Source: Chiridota heheva
Lineage: Eukaryota > Echinodermata > Holothuroidea > Apodida > Chiridotidae
DNA: 64,000 nucleotides
Reading direction: 5' to 3'
Assembly: GCA_020152595.1 (NCBI GenBank)
Contig: JAIGNY010004285.1
Location: forward strand, 426,001-490,000
The translations under genes were made by a program, and so were the position numbers. The notes beneath the pieces are model-generated. The model was given only the letters and a program-made list of their open reading frames with translations, did not search any database and was not told the DNA's origin. Positions 46,299 through 58,560 of the stretch are shown here, one piece after another (the first letter of the stretch is position 1; each line of letters starts with the position of its first letter).

Positions 46299-48536
46299 TG
46301 ATCAAAGTAACATTAGTATCAATTTGATACAAGTATTAGTATGATCAAAGTAACATTAGTATCAATTTGTTACAAGTATTAGTATGATCAAAGCAACATT
46401 AGTATCAATTTGATACAAGTATGAGTATGATCAAAGCAACATTAGTATCAATTTGTTACTAGTATTAGTATGATCAAAGCAACATTAGTATCAATTTGAT
46501 ACAAGTATTAGTATGATCAAAGCAACATCAGTATCAATTTGATACAAGTATTAGTATGATCAAAGTAACATTAGTATCAATTTGATACAAGTATTAGTAT
46601 GATTAAAGCAACATTAGTATCAATTTGATACAAGTATGAGTATGATCAAAGCAACATTAGTATCAATTTGTTACTAGTATTAGTATGATCAAAGCAACAT
46701 CAGTATCAATTTGATACAAGTATTAGTATGATCAAAGCAACATTAGTATCAATTTGTTACTAGTATTAGTATCATCAAAGCAACATCAGTATCAATTTGA
46801 TACAAGTATTAGTATGATCAAAGTAACATTAGTATCAATTTGATACAAGTATTAGTATGATCAAAGCAACATTAGTATCAATTTGATACAAGTATTAGTA
46901 TGATCAAAGCAACATTAGTATCAATTTGATACAAGTATTAGTATGATCAATGCAACATTAGTATCAATTTGATTCAAGTATTAGTATGATCAATGCAACA
47001 TTAGTATCAATTTGATACAAGTATTAGTATGATTAATGCAACATTAGTATCAATTTGTTACAAGTATTAGTATGATCAATGCAACATTAGTATCAATTTG
47101 ATAGAAGTATTAGTATGATCAATGCAACATTAGTATCAATTTGATTCAAGTATTAGTATGATCAATGCAACATTAGTATCAATTTGATACAAGTATTAGT
47201 ATGATTAATGCAACATTAGTATCAATTTGTTACAAGTATTAGTATGATCAATGCAACATTAGTATCAATTTGATACAAGTATTAGTATGATCAATGCAAC
47301 ATTAGTATCAATTTGTTACAAGTATTAGTATGATCAATGCAACATTAGTATCAATTTGATACAAGTATTAGTATGATCAATGCAACATTAGTATCAATTT
47401 GTTACAAGTATTAGTATGATCAATGCAACATTAGTATTAATTTGATACAAGTATTAGTATGAACAATGCAACATTAGTATCAATTTGTTACAAGTATTAG
47501 TATAATCAATGCAACATTAGTATCAATTTGATACAAGTATTAGTATGATCAATGCAACATTAGTATCAATTTGATACAAGTATTAGTATGATCAATGCAA
47601 CATCAGTATCAATTTGATACAAGTATTGGTATGATCAAAGCAACATTAGTATCAATTTGTTACAAGTATTAGTATGATCAATGCAATATTAGTATCAATT
47701 TGATACAAGTATTAGTATGATCAATGCAACATTAGTATCAATTTGATACAAGTATTAGTATGATCAAAGCAACATTCAGTATCAATTTGATACAAGTATT
47801 AGTATGATCAATGCAACATTAGTATCAATTTGTTACAAGTATTAGTATGATCAATGCAATATTAGTATCAATTTGATACAAGTATTAGTATGATCAAAGC
47901 AACATTAGTATCAATTTGATACAAGTATTAGTATGATCAATGCAACATTAGTATCAATTTGATACAAGTATTAGTATGATCAATGCAATATTAGTATCAA
48001 TTTGATACAAGTATTAGTATGATCAATGCAACATTAGTATCAATTTGATTCAAGTATTAGTATGATCAATGCAACATTAGTATCAATTTGATACAAGTAT
48101 TAGTATGATTAATGCAACATTAGTATCAATTTGTTACAAGTATTAGTATGATCAATGCAACATTAGTATCAATTTGATACAAGTATTAGTATGATCAATG
48201 CAACATTAGTATCAATTTGATAGAAGTATTAGTATGATCAATGCAACATTAGTATCAATTTGATAGAAGTATTAGTATGATCAATGCAACATTAGTATCA
48301 ATTTGATAGAAGTATTAGTATGATCAATGCAACATTAGTATCAATTTGATACAAGTATTAGTATGATCAATGCAACATTAGTATCAATTTGTTACAAGTA
48401 TTAGTATGATCAATGCAACATTAGTATCAATTTGATACAAGTATTAGTATGATGTAATGCATTAAACATCAGTATCAATTTGATACAAGTATTAGTATGA
48501 TCAAATTTGATACAAGTATTATGATCAAAGCAACAA
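46299..48536. repeat. 43-bp minisatellite, about 52 copies, with higher-order structure
   Basis: Unit: GATCAATGCAACATTAG then TATCAATTTGATACAAGTAT then TAGTAT. It contains the inverted repeat GTATCAA-T-TTGATAC. Variants: AAAGC or AATGC, GATAC or GTTAC or GATTC or GATAG, GATCA or GATTA. AAAGC units fill 46299-46940; AATGC units dominate afterwards, with AAAGC back at 47634, 47763 and 47893 (every third unit). A four-unit block beginning with GATTC recurs at 46971, 47143 and 48047. Confidence 0.98.
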
Positions 48537-48681
48537 GTATTAAATGTTTAAGTAACAAGCATCACAACCCTTGAGTAAGTTGAGATACCTATGCAATAAC
48601 ACCACAAGTATTACAAGTCTTGAGAGTATCTGATCAAAGTAATATCAAATAAGTACTTACAAACCTTGAGGACTTTACAAA
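48537..48681. other. Spacer between two minisatellites
   Basis: Degenerate AAGTAT and AACCTTGAG pieces; GTATCTGATCAAAGTAATAT resembles a decayed unit of the 43-bp array. Confidence 0.5.
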
Positions 48682-49290
48682 CGTATCTATGCATTGAACA
48701 CCATGAATGTACTGTACATATGTATCTATACATTGAAGACCATGAATGTACTGTACATACATATCTATGCATTGAACACCATGAATGTACTGTACATATG
48801 TATCTATGCATCGAACACCATGAATGGACTGTACACATGTGTCTATGCATTGAACACCATGAATGTACTATACATATGTATCTATGCATTGAACACCATG
48901 AATGTACTGTACATATGTAGCTATGCATCGAACACCATGAATGGACTGTACACATGTATCTATGCATTGAACACCATGAATGTACTGTACATATGTATCT
49001 ATGCATTGGACACCATGAATGCACTGTACATATGTATCTATGCATTGAACACCATGAATATACTGTACAAATGTATCTATGCATTGAACACCATGATTGT
49101 ACTGTACATACATATCTATGCATTGAACACCATGAATATACTGTACATATGTATCTATGCATTGAACACCATGAATGTAATGTACATACATATCTATGCA
49201 TTGAACACCTTGAATGTACTGTACATATGTATATATGCATTGAACACCATGAATATACTGTACATATGTATCTATGCATTGAACACCATT
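48682..49290. repeat. 39-bp minisatellite, about 15 copies
   Basis: Unit: TATCTATGCATTGAACACC then ATGAATGTACTGTACATATG. Because 39 is a multiple of three and stop codons are absent in several frames, both strands carry long repetitive open frames (13-residue periods such as C-T-V-H-S-W-C-S-M-H-R-Y-I on the minus strand). They have no codon-level sign of selection and are not called genes. Confidence 0.97.
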
Positions 49291-49566
49291 TGTGTTAGAG
49301 GGATTAAATATATCTATGCTGTAATGTCACTAGTGTTACAATAAGTATTGCAAGCCTTTAGAGTAATAGATCTTAGTCACTGTGCTAATGGGCCAAATTT
49401 CAAAAGCAGCTTTTAAAATTCACCTTGTAAAGAACAGAGAAGTGAAAAAATATATTTCAACATGTATTCATAAAAAACATTCCAGAAACCCCTCAATCTT
49501 TATATTTATTTTTATTTTTTTCATTTTTTTGTAACTAGGTACTTTATTTTGTATTTCTTGTTTTTC
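49291..49566. other. No gene seen
   Basis: AT-rich flank between a minisatellite and a MITE. Confidence 0.5.
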
Positions 49567-49811
49567 AACAGCTTCTATTTTCAAAATGGATTTCTCTTGT
49601 CAAAATGGTCTGGAATAAAGCTTTACATAACCATTATAATGCTTTTTTGGGACTTAATAAACTCTGTACCAGAATAACTTACATAATTTTTGCTTGCTAT
49701 TCCGCTGGTACAGAGTTTATTAATTCCCAAAAGAGCAGTATAATGGTAATGTGAAAGCTTTATTGCAGTCCATTTTGACAATAGAAATCCATTTTGAGAA
49801 TAGAAGCTGTT
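49567..49811. mobile_element. Hairpin MITE family B, complete, 245 bp
   Basis: Inverted arms of about 110 bp: AACAGCTTCTATTTTCAAAA...CTCTGTACC at the left and GGTACAGAG...AATAGAAGCTGTT at the right, around a spacer of about 35 bp. The arms match closely. A right-arm relative is at 33490-33560. Confidence 0.92.
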
Positions 49812-52806
49812 TTTATTATTTTCTGGCAAAAGATAGAATTTTGTGACCATGGATATGTTCCCTAGAACCATCACCGCTAATCAAATCCCCATTATTATAT
49901 TTTTAGGAGAAAACTCCCCTGACCTTAGCAGTATGTTAATACTCAAAGTGGAGGTTGGTAAGTTGGAAGAAGTATTTTATTGAGTACATCTTATGTTAGT
50001 AACTTGACTAGTGCATTTCTTGTGCATTTTTAGAACAATCACATTTAAGTGAATACAATGTAATTTGAATATCATCATTAAATAAGGTCAAATACAAAAG
50101 CAAATTAATCTTTTTACAGTATATATAGAATGATGAGAAAGTGCCTCTGAAAGTTACCTGCATGTTTTAAGTCATATTTAGTGAAATGCTAAATAAAGAT
50201 AGTCCTATTCCCTGACCTTTTAACATTTCAGTAAATAAGATCAATTTTTCAAGGTGGTGCTTCATCTTTTTTTGTGATTTTGAAAAAAGTACCTGCAATT
50301 TGTTTCATTTCTACAAATATGATTAAGACCAATGCCGAACACATCAGCCTATCCCAAAGTACCACAAATCAGGCAAAATGGCAGCCATTTAAAGGATTTC
50401 TACCACTTCAGCCTGAAACTTCACTATTTTTCATTCTTCTAAATCAATTCTAATATTAGTATTAATGAATATTAATCATTAATAAAATGCCCAGAAGTCG
50501 TGCACTCTCTCAGTAATTTTGAAATTGGAGACAAATCATTGCAAAAATGTTTGAATCTCCCATTGATTCCAATGACAAATGTCCTATTCTTTTTCTAAAA
50601 ATAATCCGTAAATTAACAACCGTGGCTTAATGCTGGCTAATTTTTACAAGAATTTGTGTTCTATCATTATGTTTTGACTTTTAGATATTTTTCTTCAACT
50701 CATTCAAAATTAGTTGCAAAAAAACTGAAAAAAGCTAGGCCTTCTATTGATAACTTTGATAAGTGACCCTTCCACAGAGTGAAACCATATTGTGCCTCCC
50801 ATTATTGTAAAATATCAAACCACCCAGTCAAATTCAAGTCTAACTAATTTAGGTTTCATTAGGGTCAAATGGTGTAAGGTTCAAAAGAAGGTTCAACCTT
50901 TAACCCTTACTCTACCATGCAGTGACATTATCGCCGTTGTGGGTGCCCCATCTTTGGCTCCGCCTCCCGAGCGCATTTTGCAATTCGCCAACTCGAAAAT
51001 GCAGGCAGCATAATCCCGGTGTGCGGGTCACTGAAGCGGAACGGACCTGACTCTGCTGTTGGAAGACAGAGGACCCTACGGTCAAATGGCATAAGGTTTA
51101 AAAGAAGGGTGAACCTTAATACCCCTGACTTTTAGAAGTTATGCCATGAATGCTATTTTAAGTTAAATAAACTTCACTAAAAATTAGATGCTATTTTGAG
51201 CTTTTCATTGTCATTACAGTGAAAGGGTTATCAATAGGTGGTCATTACAGTAAAAGGGTTTTAATTGGTGATCATTACAGCATATATATACACATATCAG
51301 GTTTGGTTGGGAGACGAAGTATTGCCTATTTCTTGTTGAAAAAAATATCTGAAATTGTTTTGTACTGATAGTTGCTGCAAGAATATTCCTTAATATTTTG
51401 GTGTATTAGTGTCTTTGTAAGAAATATTTGTCTGAAGTCTTGGTCAGGTATTACTGACACATGGTTAATTCAAAGGAATATTCCAGTGTTTTTTTCTGGG
51501 TTTTTTCTCGTAACCTTTTATAAGAAAAAGAAAAAATTTAGTACAAAAAACATATTGAAATGTTATTCCTACCAGGAGATATTCAGATTTTTAGGTTCAC
51601 AAAAAATGCCAATAAACAAATAGGAAAAGGCTCAGTATGACATCACAGCAACACATTCTCCCACTAAGTTAATGTATTTCATTAAAATCTATCATCCTTT
51701 TTATTAGTAAAACCTGCTAGAAAAATAAACTGTAAGAGATTTGTTTATTTATTAAAAAAAAAAAAAAAAAAAAATGAGGGGGAACATAATTTTCATTATA
51801 CATAATTTGACCATGTTTGTATTCTTTATTACAAAACAATAGATATCAAAAAGAAAACAATTGTTATCCAATTAAACAACAATAACAAAAACAATGCTTA
51901 TTAAATGTATATTGATGCTTCTCTAGCAAGCTGCCCATGGCTGTATCGTACTGTTATTGCATTGGTTATCACTTGTAAAACTGAGAGGCTGTGTCCATTG
52001 TGGTTCATTGTAATTGTTTTACCACTGCCACACAGGCTTCAACCTACAAAAATAAACAAACTTGAGTCCCAAAGGCTCGTTTTGGGAAATAATTCAGGTT
52101 TTGAAAAGTCCTGCAACTTCCCCCCCTCTCCCAAAAAAACACCTCAGGTACAACATAATAAATTTATGACAAGATAAGTTTTTTAGCTAGTTTAGTTCTC
52201 AAAGGTTTCATGGGAGGGGAAAGAATGATCTCACCTGATAAGTGAAGAGATGGCTTAAGCAATGATAGGGAGGTGTGTGTTTAGTTGGTTGTAAAGATGG
52301 AATATCTAACAATGGTGGGCCTGTTTTTTGCCAGATGATGTTTTGTTTCAGGTTTTCAAGTTTGGTTTAGTTTCTGAGCTTTATGAGGTAGAATGTAAAG
52401 AGCAGAATATTCCTCGTAAACCTGTAGTTAAGGAGAATTATTACATCGTTTGTTCCCTGCAGACTTAGTTTAGTCCCAGAGTCAGACAACAAACAATTCA
52501 GCTTAGTTGTTTATGCATACCAATATTCCCTTTTTGACCATTTCTTTATATGACAGTGGTTTAAGTAAATTATCCTTTTAAATATTTGATGTATTTTAAT
52601 AGAAATAATTTTGTTTTTTTACTTGAGGAGTTCTAGTGGCAGGATAATGCATTTTTAATTAAATATTGTAAATAACTGCAAGCAGTGAAAGTTTATTTTG
52701 AATTTTTGATGAAAAATGTAGACAAAGAGTAGCGGTAAGTAAAAGGAAGAAAGGTTATGCCTGCTCATTTGTGGCTTAAAAGTATTCAAAAACAAAAGTT
52801 GTTCAC
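49812..52806. other. No gene seen
   Basis: Intergenic. A less AT-rich patch near 50930-51070 and two AGGTTCAAAAGAAGG / AGGTTTAAAAGAAGG phrases (50876, 51091) suggest an old duplication. A poly-A run occurs at about 51755-51773. Confidence 0.45.
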
Positions 52807-53149
52807 AATCATAAAGCATCCAGTGTTGATCACTGATGATAATCATAAAGCATCCAGCGTTGATCACTGATGATAATCATAAAGCATCCAGCGTTGATCA
52901 CTAATGATAATCATAAAGCATTCAGCGTTGATTACTGATGATAATCACAAAGCATCCAGCGTTGATCACTAATGATAATCATAAAGCATCCAGCATTGAT
53001 CACTGATGATAATCATGAAGCATCCAGCGTTGATCACTAATGATACTATAAAGCATCCAGTGTTGATCACTAATGATAATCATAAAGCATCCAGCGTTGA
53101 TCACTGATGATAATCATAAAGCATCCAGCGTTGATCACTGATGATAATC
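52807..53149. repeat. 34-bp minisatellite, about 10 copies
   Basis: Unit: AATCATAAAGCATCCAGCG then TTGATCACTGATGAT, with CTAATGAT variants and one short unit near 53045. Confidence 0.96.
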
Positions 53150-53675
53150 TGGTAAATGTAGCTTTGTTAAGTAGTGATATTAGATTGCAGATCTCTTTTT
53201 TAGAGCAAACAAATAAATTGAAGGGAAATGGGTTAATTCTTGTTAGTGGTTTGTGTGTAGATGACAAGTAAATGTTTGTATGGACTAAAATACACTCCAT
53301 TAAGAACGGTGAAACTTCCTTTTGATAGTATTGATGGGTTGGAGAATTGAGGATTTACAAGTTTGAAATAAATCATGTTATTGAGGGGAATGGGTCTCAT
53401 GTTAGCATCAATTTCTATACATGTTTGTATTTTGGTGCTCAGCTGTTAGCAATACACAAAGTGATGGTTGTTTAAAAGAGAAGTGGGTAGTTTTAATATT
53501 TTCTGTTTGAGTATTTTTGCTATGTACAAAGGCAATCTCCTGCTGTAATTTTTAAGTGGTGTCATTAAGGGATGGTGCCAGGAATTGCCTAATGGGATGG
53601 TTGAAATCATTCAATACTTGGTGATTTCATTATTTTACTTATTGTTCTGGGACCAAGTAACATATACTCATTGCT
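53150..53675. other. No gene seen
   Basis: AT-rich; no recognisable feature. Confidence 0.5.
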
Positions 53676-53735
53676 TCAACAGTTCACCACATCCTCCTGG
53701 CCTGCCCCTGTACAATCTTCCCAGAGCTTTTCTGA
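53676..53735 (+). mobile_element. Tiny fragment of the RNase H LINE family
   Basis: TTCACCACATCCTCCTGGCC then TGCCCCTGTACAATCTTCCC and AGAGCTTTTC parallel 2956-3004 of the first LINE remnant (H-H-V-L-L-A-C-P...). Both ends decay at once. Confidence 0.75.
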
Positions 53736-53934
53736 TTTGAATTAGAAATATTCTGACGCTTTTTCATCTACTGAGGTCAAATGAAGGGAAATGTTAGGAC
53801 CACTAGGATGAGAAAATTCATGTAAATTATTTGTTTTTATTGAATAGTACTACTTTTGTGTAATCTTTGTTGTATATCAACACACAGATGGAGCATGTTC
53901 ATTTTGAGTGTACTTTTATTAAGTACTTAGATAC

Positions 53935-54001
53935 ATTTGCATATGGACATTTGCATATGGACATTTGCATATGGACATTTGCATATGGACATTTACATAT
54001 G
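53935..54001. repeat. 14-bp tandem array of POU octamer plus E-box, 4.7 copies
   Basis: Units ATTTGCATATGGAC start at 53935, 53949, 53963 and 53977, with a partial variant ATTTACATATG at 53991. Each full unit has ATTTGCAT (the POU/Oct octamer) overlapping CATATG (an E-box). Confidence 0.95.
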
Positions 54002-57000
54002 CCTGGTGGGTGGTCTAAGTTTTATTCATAGGCCTATTTCTTGTTTTGTCACTTTTGTCTTCAGTGTTTCAACGACATTTATTCATCATGGTTTCAGTTG
54101 ATATTACCATGCATTATCTGCAGCTGCTTAGTAAGTATCAAAAACAGTTCTTTTGACATTTTCTTTCCTTTTATATATATGTAAATACAACAACAGGAAA
54201 GTGTACATTTGTCTGATTTATGTTGTTTCTTGTTGAATTACTTGGTACCCCTAGGCAGGATAAGGGGGGCAACGTCAACCCCACACTTTTTCCATATGTA
54301 TATCTTTTGTATGGTAAGGCTATTAAAGTTTTGAGGAAAAGTTAAAACTGAAGTGAGGGTGGTTCACCTTCATGGTTGTATGCTTCCTTCCTAGTTGGGA
54401 GGTAAAATTGGGAGAAAGTTATTACACATAAAGTAAAGGAAGATTATTAGACATTTTGGAAACATTTCCCTGAAAATGATGGAATTTTCCAAAAATAGAA
54501 AGATATTTTTTTAAAAAGGAAGAAAAATGTTCCCAAAAAATGTTTTCTAGAAATTTAAGATTCTCTGATGGAAACCTAATTTACCATTGCAATTTGTTTG
54601 CTTATAACCGATACAATAAGCAAAATTTGCTATGACAGCTCACAATGGGTTTTTTTTTCCTTCTTTAATTCTTTGTATAATATTCCCTTTGAAATGATAA
54701 GATAATTCTTCTCTTTCAAGCTAGTGTTGAACTTGAAAGGAAGGAACATAATGGGGAAAAAACTGTTATACTTGTTCATACTTCACAAATTTGCATATTA
54801 AAAGATTGCTTCAAATGTCAAGCAAGTCCATATATTAAATGGACTTGAGAAGAAACAATCAAAAATATTATTCTGTCTTTTAAGAATATAAACAAGTAGA
54901 AGTTCCATCCCATTTGTGCAGAAACGTTCGAAATCAAGAGTACATTGCGATGTCACATTTCTTCAAGTCTTTATAAATTCTTTTAATGATAGTTTGTGGC
55001 TTGGATACTATTGGATATGTCTGGAAGGAAATCAAACACCCCAGAAAGAAATTATATGATAACTTCCCACTAGAAGACAAAATTCAAGTAATAAAAGAGT
55101 TACAACACTTTTTGTTTTTGAGGAGGGAGGGGGGGGGCGGCCTGACCTTTTAAAGGAGACGTAAAGTCTTATATAATCCTTATTTCATATGATAGACGAT
55201 TAAAATCTTAAACAACTACCACAAACAGCAAGTCAAAATCTCATTTCTATCTCAAGTTATCCATCTTTAAAGTCAAAACATGGAGGCTGCCATTTTGCTC
55301 ATTCTGTATTAAAATCTTCTGAATGATTGTTTCCCTGACAGAGACTAAGGAATGTAATGTATTTCTATATAACTTTATATTATATTTTTATTCCAAAATT
55401 ATGTGCCACAGTTGTAACAGCATATTTTAATAATTTCATGTGTACACAAAAATGTTCTTGACCATTACAAAAGGAAAACAATTTTTATGAGCTAGAAAAC
55501 TTGAGGTAGATTATAAAGAAATACAAAGCAATCCAACATCCTGCTGGCTGATGACATCATAATCTACATGGTTTGAAATCAAAATGGCGTCTCCCATAGT
55601 ACTATTTAGTAGTAGCATTACAGTTTTTAATAATTGCAAAAAAATGTCTTAAGATTTTTTTGAGAGTTATGAAACTTGGTTAGATGATTTGTTTTTTGAA
55701 TGCTATATGAAATTGAAGAATTATGTCAAGACTTTTATGTCTTTTTTGGAACAACATCTTATTAAGACATTCACCTGCTTCACTTGGTCCACAATTGAAG
55801 GTTTTGATCACTATATAGGTTGCAGGTTTTGGTTCAATTTTCAAGAATTTTGGCCCTCGGTTGTAACTTTTGGTAAAAAACTTAAAGGATTTTTGTTCCA
55901 AAATTGTAGACCATGAGACAAAATTGCCTCTCATGACCAACTCCTGGTGCCGCCACTGACCATCAATGGTCATTCCTTTCCAATATAGCGCGAGTATTGT
56001 GTCACGCTATGTAATCATAACTCACATTAAGCTCAGTCATAAAGACAAAGTGGATAGTGTGCTTTTTTTTCACCAATCAATGTTTCTTTTATTGTACTCT
56101 TATCAAATATATTAAAATGGAATATTCCTTTAAGACTTTACAAAGGTTGGCCAATGTGTTAACTTATCCTACATACTATCTGACTGGGTAAATACTTGAT
56201 GGGCTCGTGACTAAAGCCTTTAAATGTTTTAAGTGCAGATCTTGATATGCAAAATTGAAGATTTATGACTCCAAATTGGTCCAAGTTTTTGGTCCAAATT
56301 TGAAGGTGTTTGGTCCAGATTTGAGGATATGTGGTGCTGGAAGAGGTTGGGGTAGGGATCAAGAGCGATAACCAACAAAATAATTTACATGGGGTACAGT
56401 AGCATCCAGAAGCAGTAAAACCTGAGGACTCGCCCCACCTACTTCCTCAGTTTTTAACAATTGAAAAATCAGCCCTTGAAACAAGGATGTGCTCGATTTG
56501 ACACGGACCATTTAGCACCATCCAAGGACATTCAATCAACGTCTTGCTTATGTATTATGTAAGCAGCTGGCCTTACACAGTCACAGGTAGTTGTTAAAAA
56601 GGGATGAAAGTTGGTCATGATTTAATATTAGAGCATCAGGGTTTTATTCATACCTTCTTACCCACATGGTTCAATTGTGAAATTTGGTGCAAAAATCATG
56701 AAAATAGCAACTGAATATGTTCAAGCAGCAGATTGCAGCGCATTTTTAGAGAAAATTTCACTGACCATAATCACCATGATTTGGACTGGTACAAGGTCCG
56801 AAGTTTTTGCACCTTCAAAATTAAAGAAATGATACTCAAAGGCGGCAGACGGCCGAAGTTATTGGGCCGACCATCTTCACGTAAAGGGTAAATGCAAACG
56901 GCGTGGGGTAACATACTTAATTAACAGTTGTTGCAATTGATGACTTCTCTCTTAATCCGAAGTTGATGTGGAAGGTAACCGAAAATTTGACCAAAACGCA

Positions 57001-57071
57001 CATCCTAGGATTCCGTTGTGAAATATTGCATCATTTGACATTTAAACAGAGTATAATGTTTTGTTCATCCT
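54002..57071. other. No gene seen
   Basis: AT-rich intergenic DNA with a poly-G run near 55128. AAAGGAGACGTAAAGTCTTA at 55153 and GACTTTAC near 56133 hint at another old MITE, but no full inverted repeat could be shown. Confidence 0.45.
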
Positions 57072-57255
57072 AGCATAACCCATTAAAAAGGACCGGTTGT
57101 GGCCATATAGACTTCAGAATAAAGAAACCTTATTAGTAAGCAGGCCCGTAGTCAATGAAAAGGAGAGAAGGGAGGGGGTTACAAGCATAACCCATAAGAA
57201 AGGACTGGTCGTGGCCATATATACTTCAGAATAAAGAAACCATATTAATAAGCAG
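57072..57255. repeat. Direct duplication of 72 bp, 40-bp spacer
   Basis: 57072-57143 and 57184-57255 share AGCATAACCCAT-A-AAAGGA, then GTGGCCATATA-ACTTCAGAA and TAAAGAAACC-TATTA. Confidence 0.9.
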
Positions 57256-57930
57256 AACACTCTTTATATAATAGTCAATATAGTCAATGCTTAATAGTCA
57301 ACCATATTAATAGTCAATGAACAATCTTTTGTTGTGAAAGTGCCCTTTTAAAATATTAAGTGACAAAATAATAAGCACCCAGAATTTGAAAATTTGTTTC
57401 CCTTTTTTATTGTAGGCTATTCCTTGGACTAGATATTTATTGGCCAGAACACTTGGGATTTAAGCAATTTTTTGCTACCAAAAACGCAGGGCTTTGCCAT
57501 GAATTTGACACGAGTTTAAACAATTTTCTGTTACCAAAATCACGAGAAACGCAGTACTTTCTATGGCCCTTAGGCCCCTAAAACGGCTTCAGCTGTGGAG
57601 TTGATACAATAATAAACTATTTTCTGCTCTAAAAATCGCGATAAATGCATGGCATCCAGCCTTTCAGGGGCAAAATTATGAGAACTTGAAAGCAATTGGC
57701 TTAAATCAGTCATGTCAGTAGACCTCGTTTTTTTTTCATGTTAAGCAATATTATGCAGTTAAATTCATGTGAAATGCAGCGCCTCCTGAAGGAACTTCGC
57801 TCCTGGACCAGTATGAACTTCGCCCCCTGGATCACTACCAGGGCTTTGCTCCTCAAACTTAAAACACTGATTTCACGCAATTTACTGCTACCAAAATCAG
57901 GATTTTTTTTTTTATCAAAATATATTCAAG
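57256..57930. other. No gene seen
   Basis: Contains GCAGGGCTTTGCCATGAATTT-like phrases related in style to the array at 25865-26760; no clear period. Confidence 0.45.
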
Positions 57931-58169
57931 TTTACGAAAGCCCACTTGTGCCATTGAAATAAATAGAAAAAAAATCAATTCCTTAGAACGAATTACAATT
58001 CGTTATAACGAATTGTAATTCGTTATAACGAAAGCCCATTAGTGCAATTGAAATAAAAATAATCTCAATTTGTTATAACGAATTACAATTCGTTATAACG
58101 AATTCGCAATTCGTCGCACGAATTGAGAGACAAATATTTATTTCAATTACACTAATGGGCTTTCGTAAA
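57931..58169. mobile_element. Three-armed foldback element, 239 bp
   Basis: Outer inverted repeats: TTTACGAAAGCCCACTTGTG at 57931 and CACTAATGGGCTTTCGTAAA ending 58169. A third arm, ACGAAAGCCCATTAGTGCAA at 58028, lies in the same direction as the left arm. Between them are palindromic CGTTATAACG/ACGAATT clusters. Confidence 0.88.
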
Positions 58170-58194
58170 AACACTGTTACGATTATCAGTTTAT

Positions 58195-58560
58195 TGACAA
58201 GTTTTGAAAAATTAAAGAAAAATTCCCCATGATTGACCAAAAATTCCGAAAATGAAAGAAATTTCCCGAAAATTAACAAAACAATCCCGAAAGTGAAGAA
58301 AATTTACCAAAATATAATGAAAATTGCCTGAAAATTAAGGAAATGTCCAGAAAATTAAAGACATTTTTCTGAGAAAACGGATACCTCTCAGTTGTATGCT
58401 TTCTTTCATGCTTCCTTGGCAGGTTGGGAGGTCAAATTGGGAATTTGTTTAAATAAAGTTGGTGACATTGAAGGAAATTGTGTTAAAATCATTAGAAATT
58501 TTGGTGAAATGTGGCAATTTTCCCGAAAATTGCAGAAGGTTTTTCGATTAGCAACAACAG
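58195..58560. repeat. Degenerate GAAAATT-type repeats
   Basis: Irregular repeats of the form CCGAAAATT-AA-(G/C)-AAA, similar to 25085-25240. The periodicity is weak. Confidence 0.6.

Noticed and set aside
46299..48536. CRISPR-like regular repeats
   Set aside because: There is no unique spacer between units, the units are contiguous, and the context is clearly eukaryotic; it is a minisatellite.
48611..49344. Long repetitive open frames on both strands (about 216 and 222 codons)
   Set aside because: They are produced by a 39-bp tandem repeat whose length is a multiple of three. All frames mirror the DNA period, with no start context, domain or splice evidence.
55150..56140. Another long-TIR MITE
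   Set aside because: Only short complementary phrases (GTAAAGTCTTA) were found; no continuous inverted repeat could be shown by eye.
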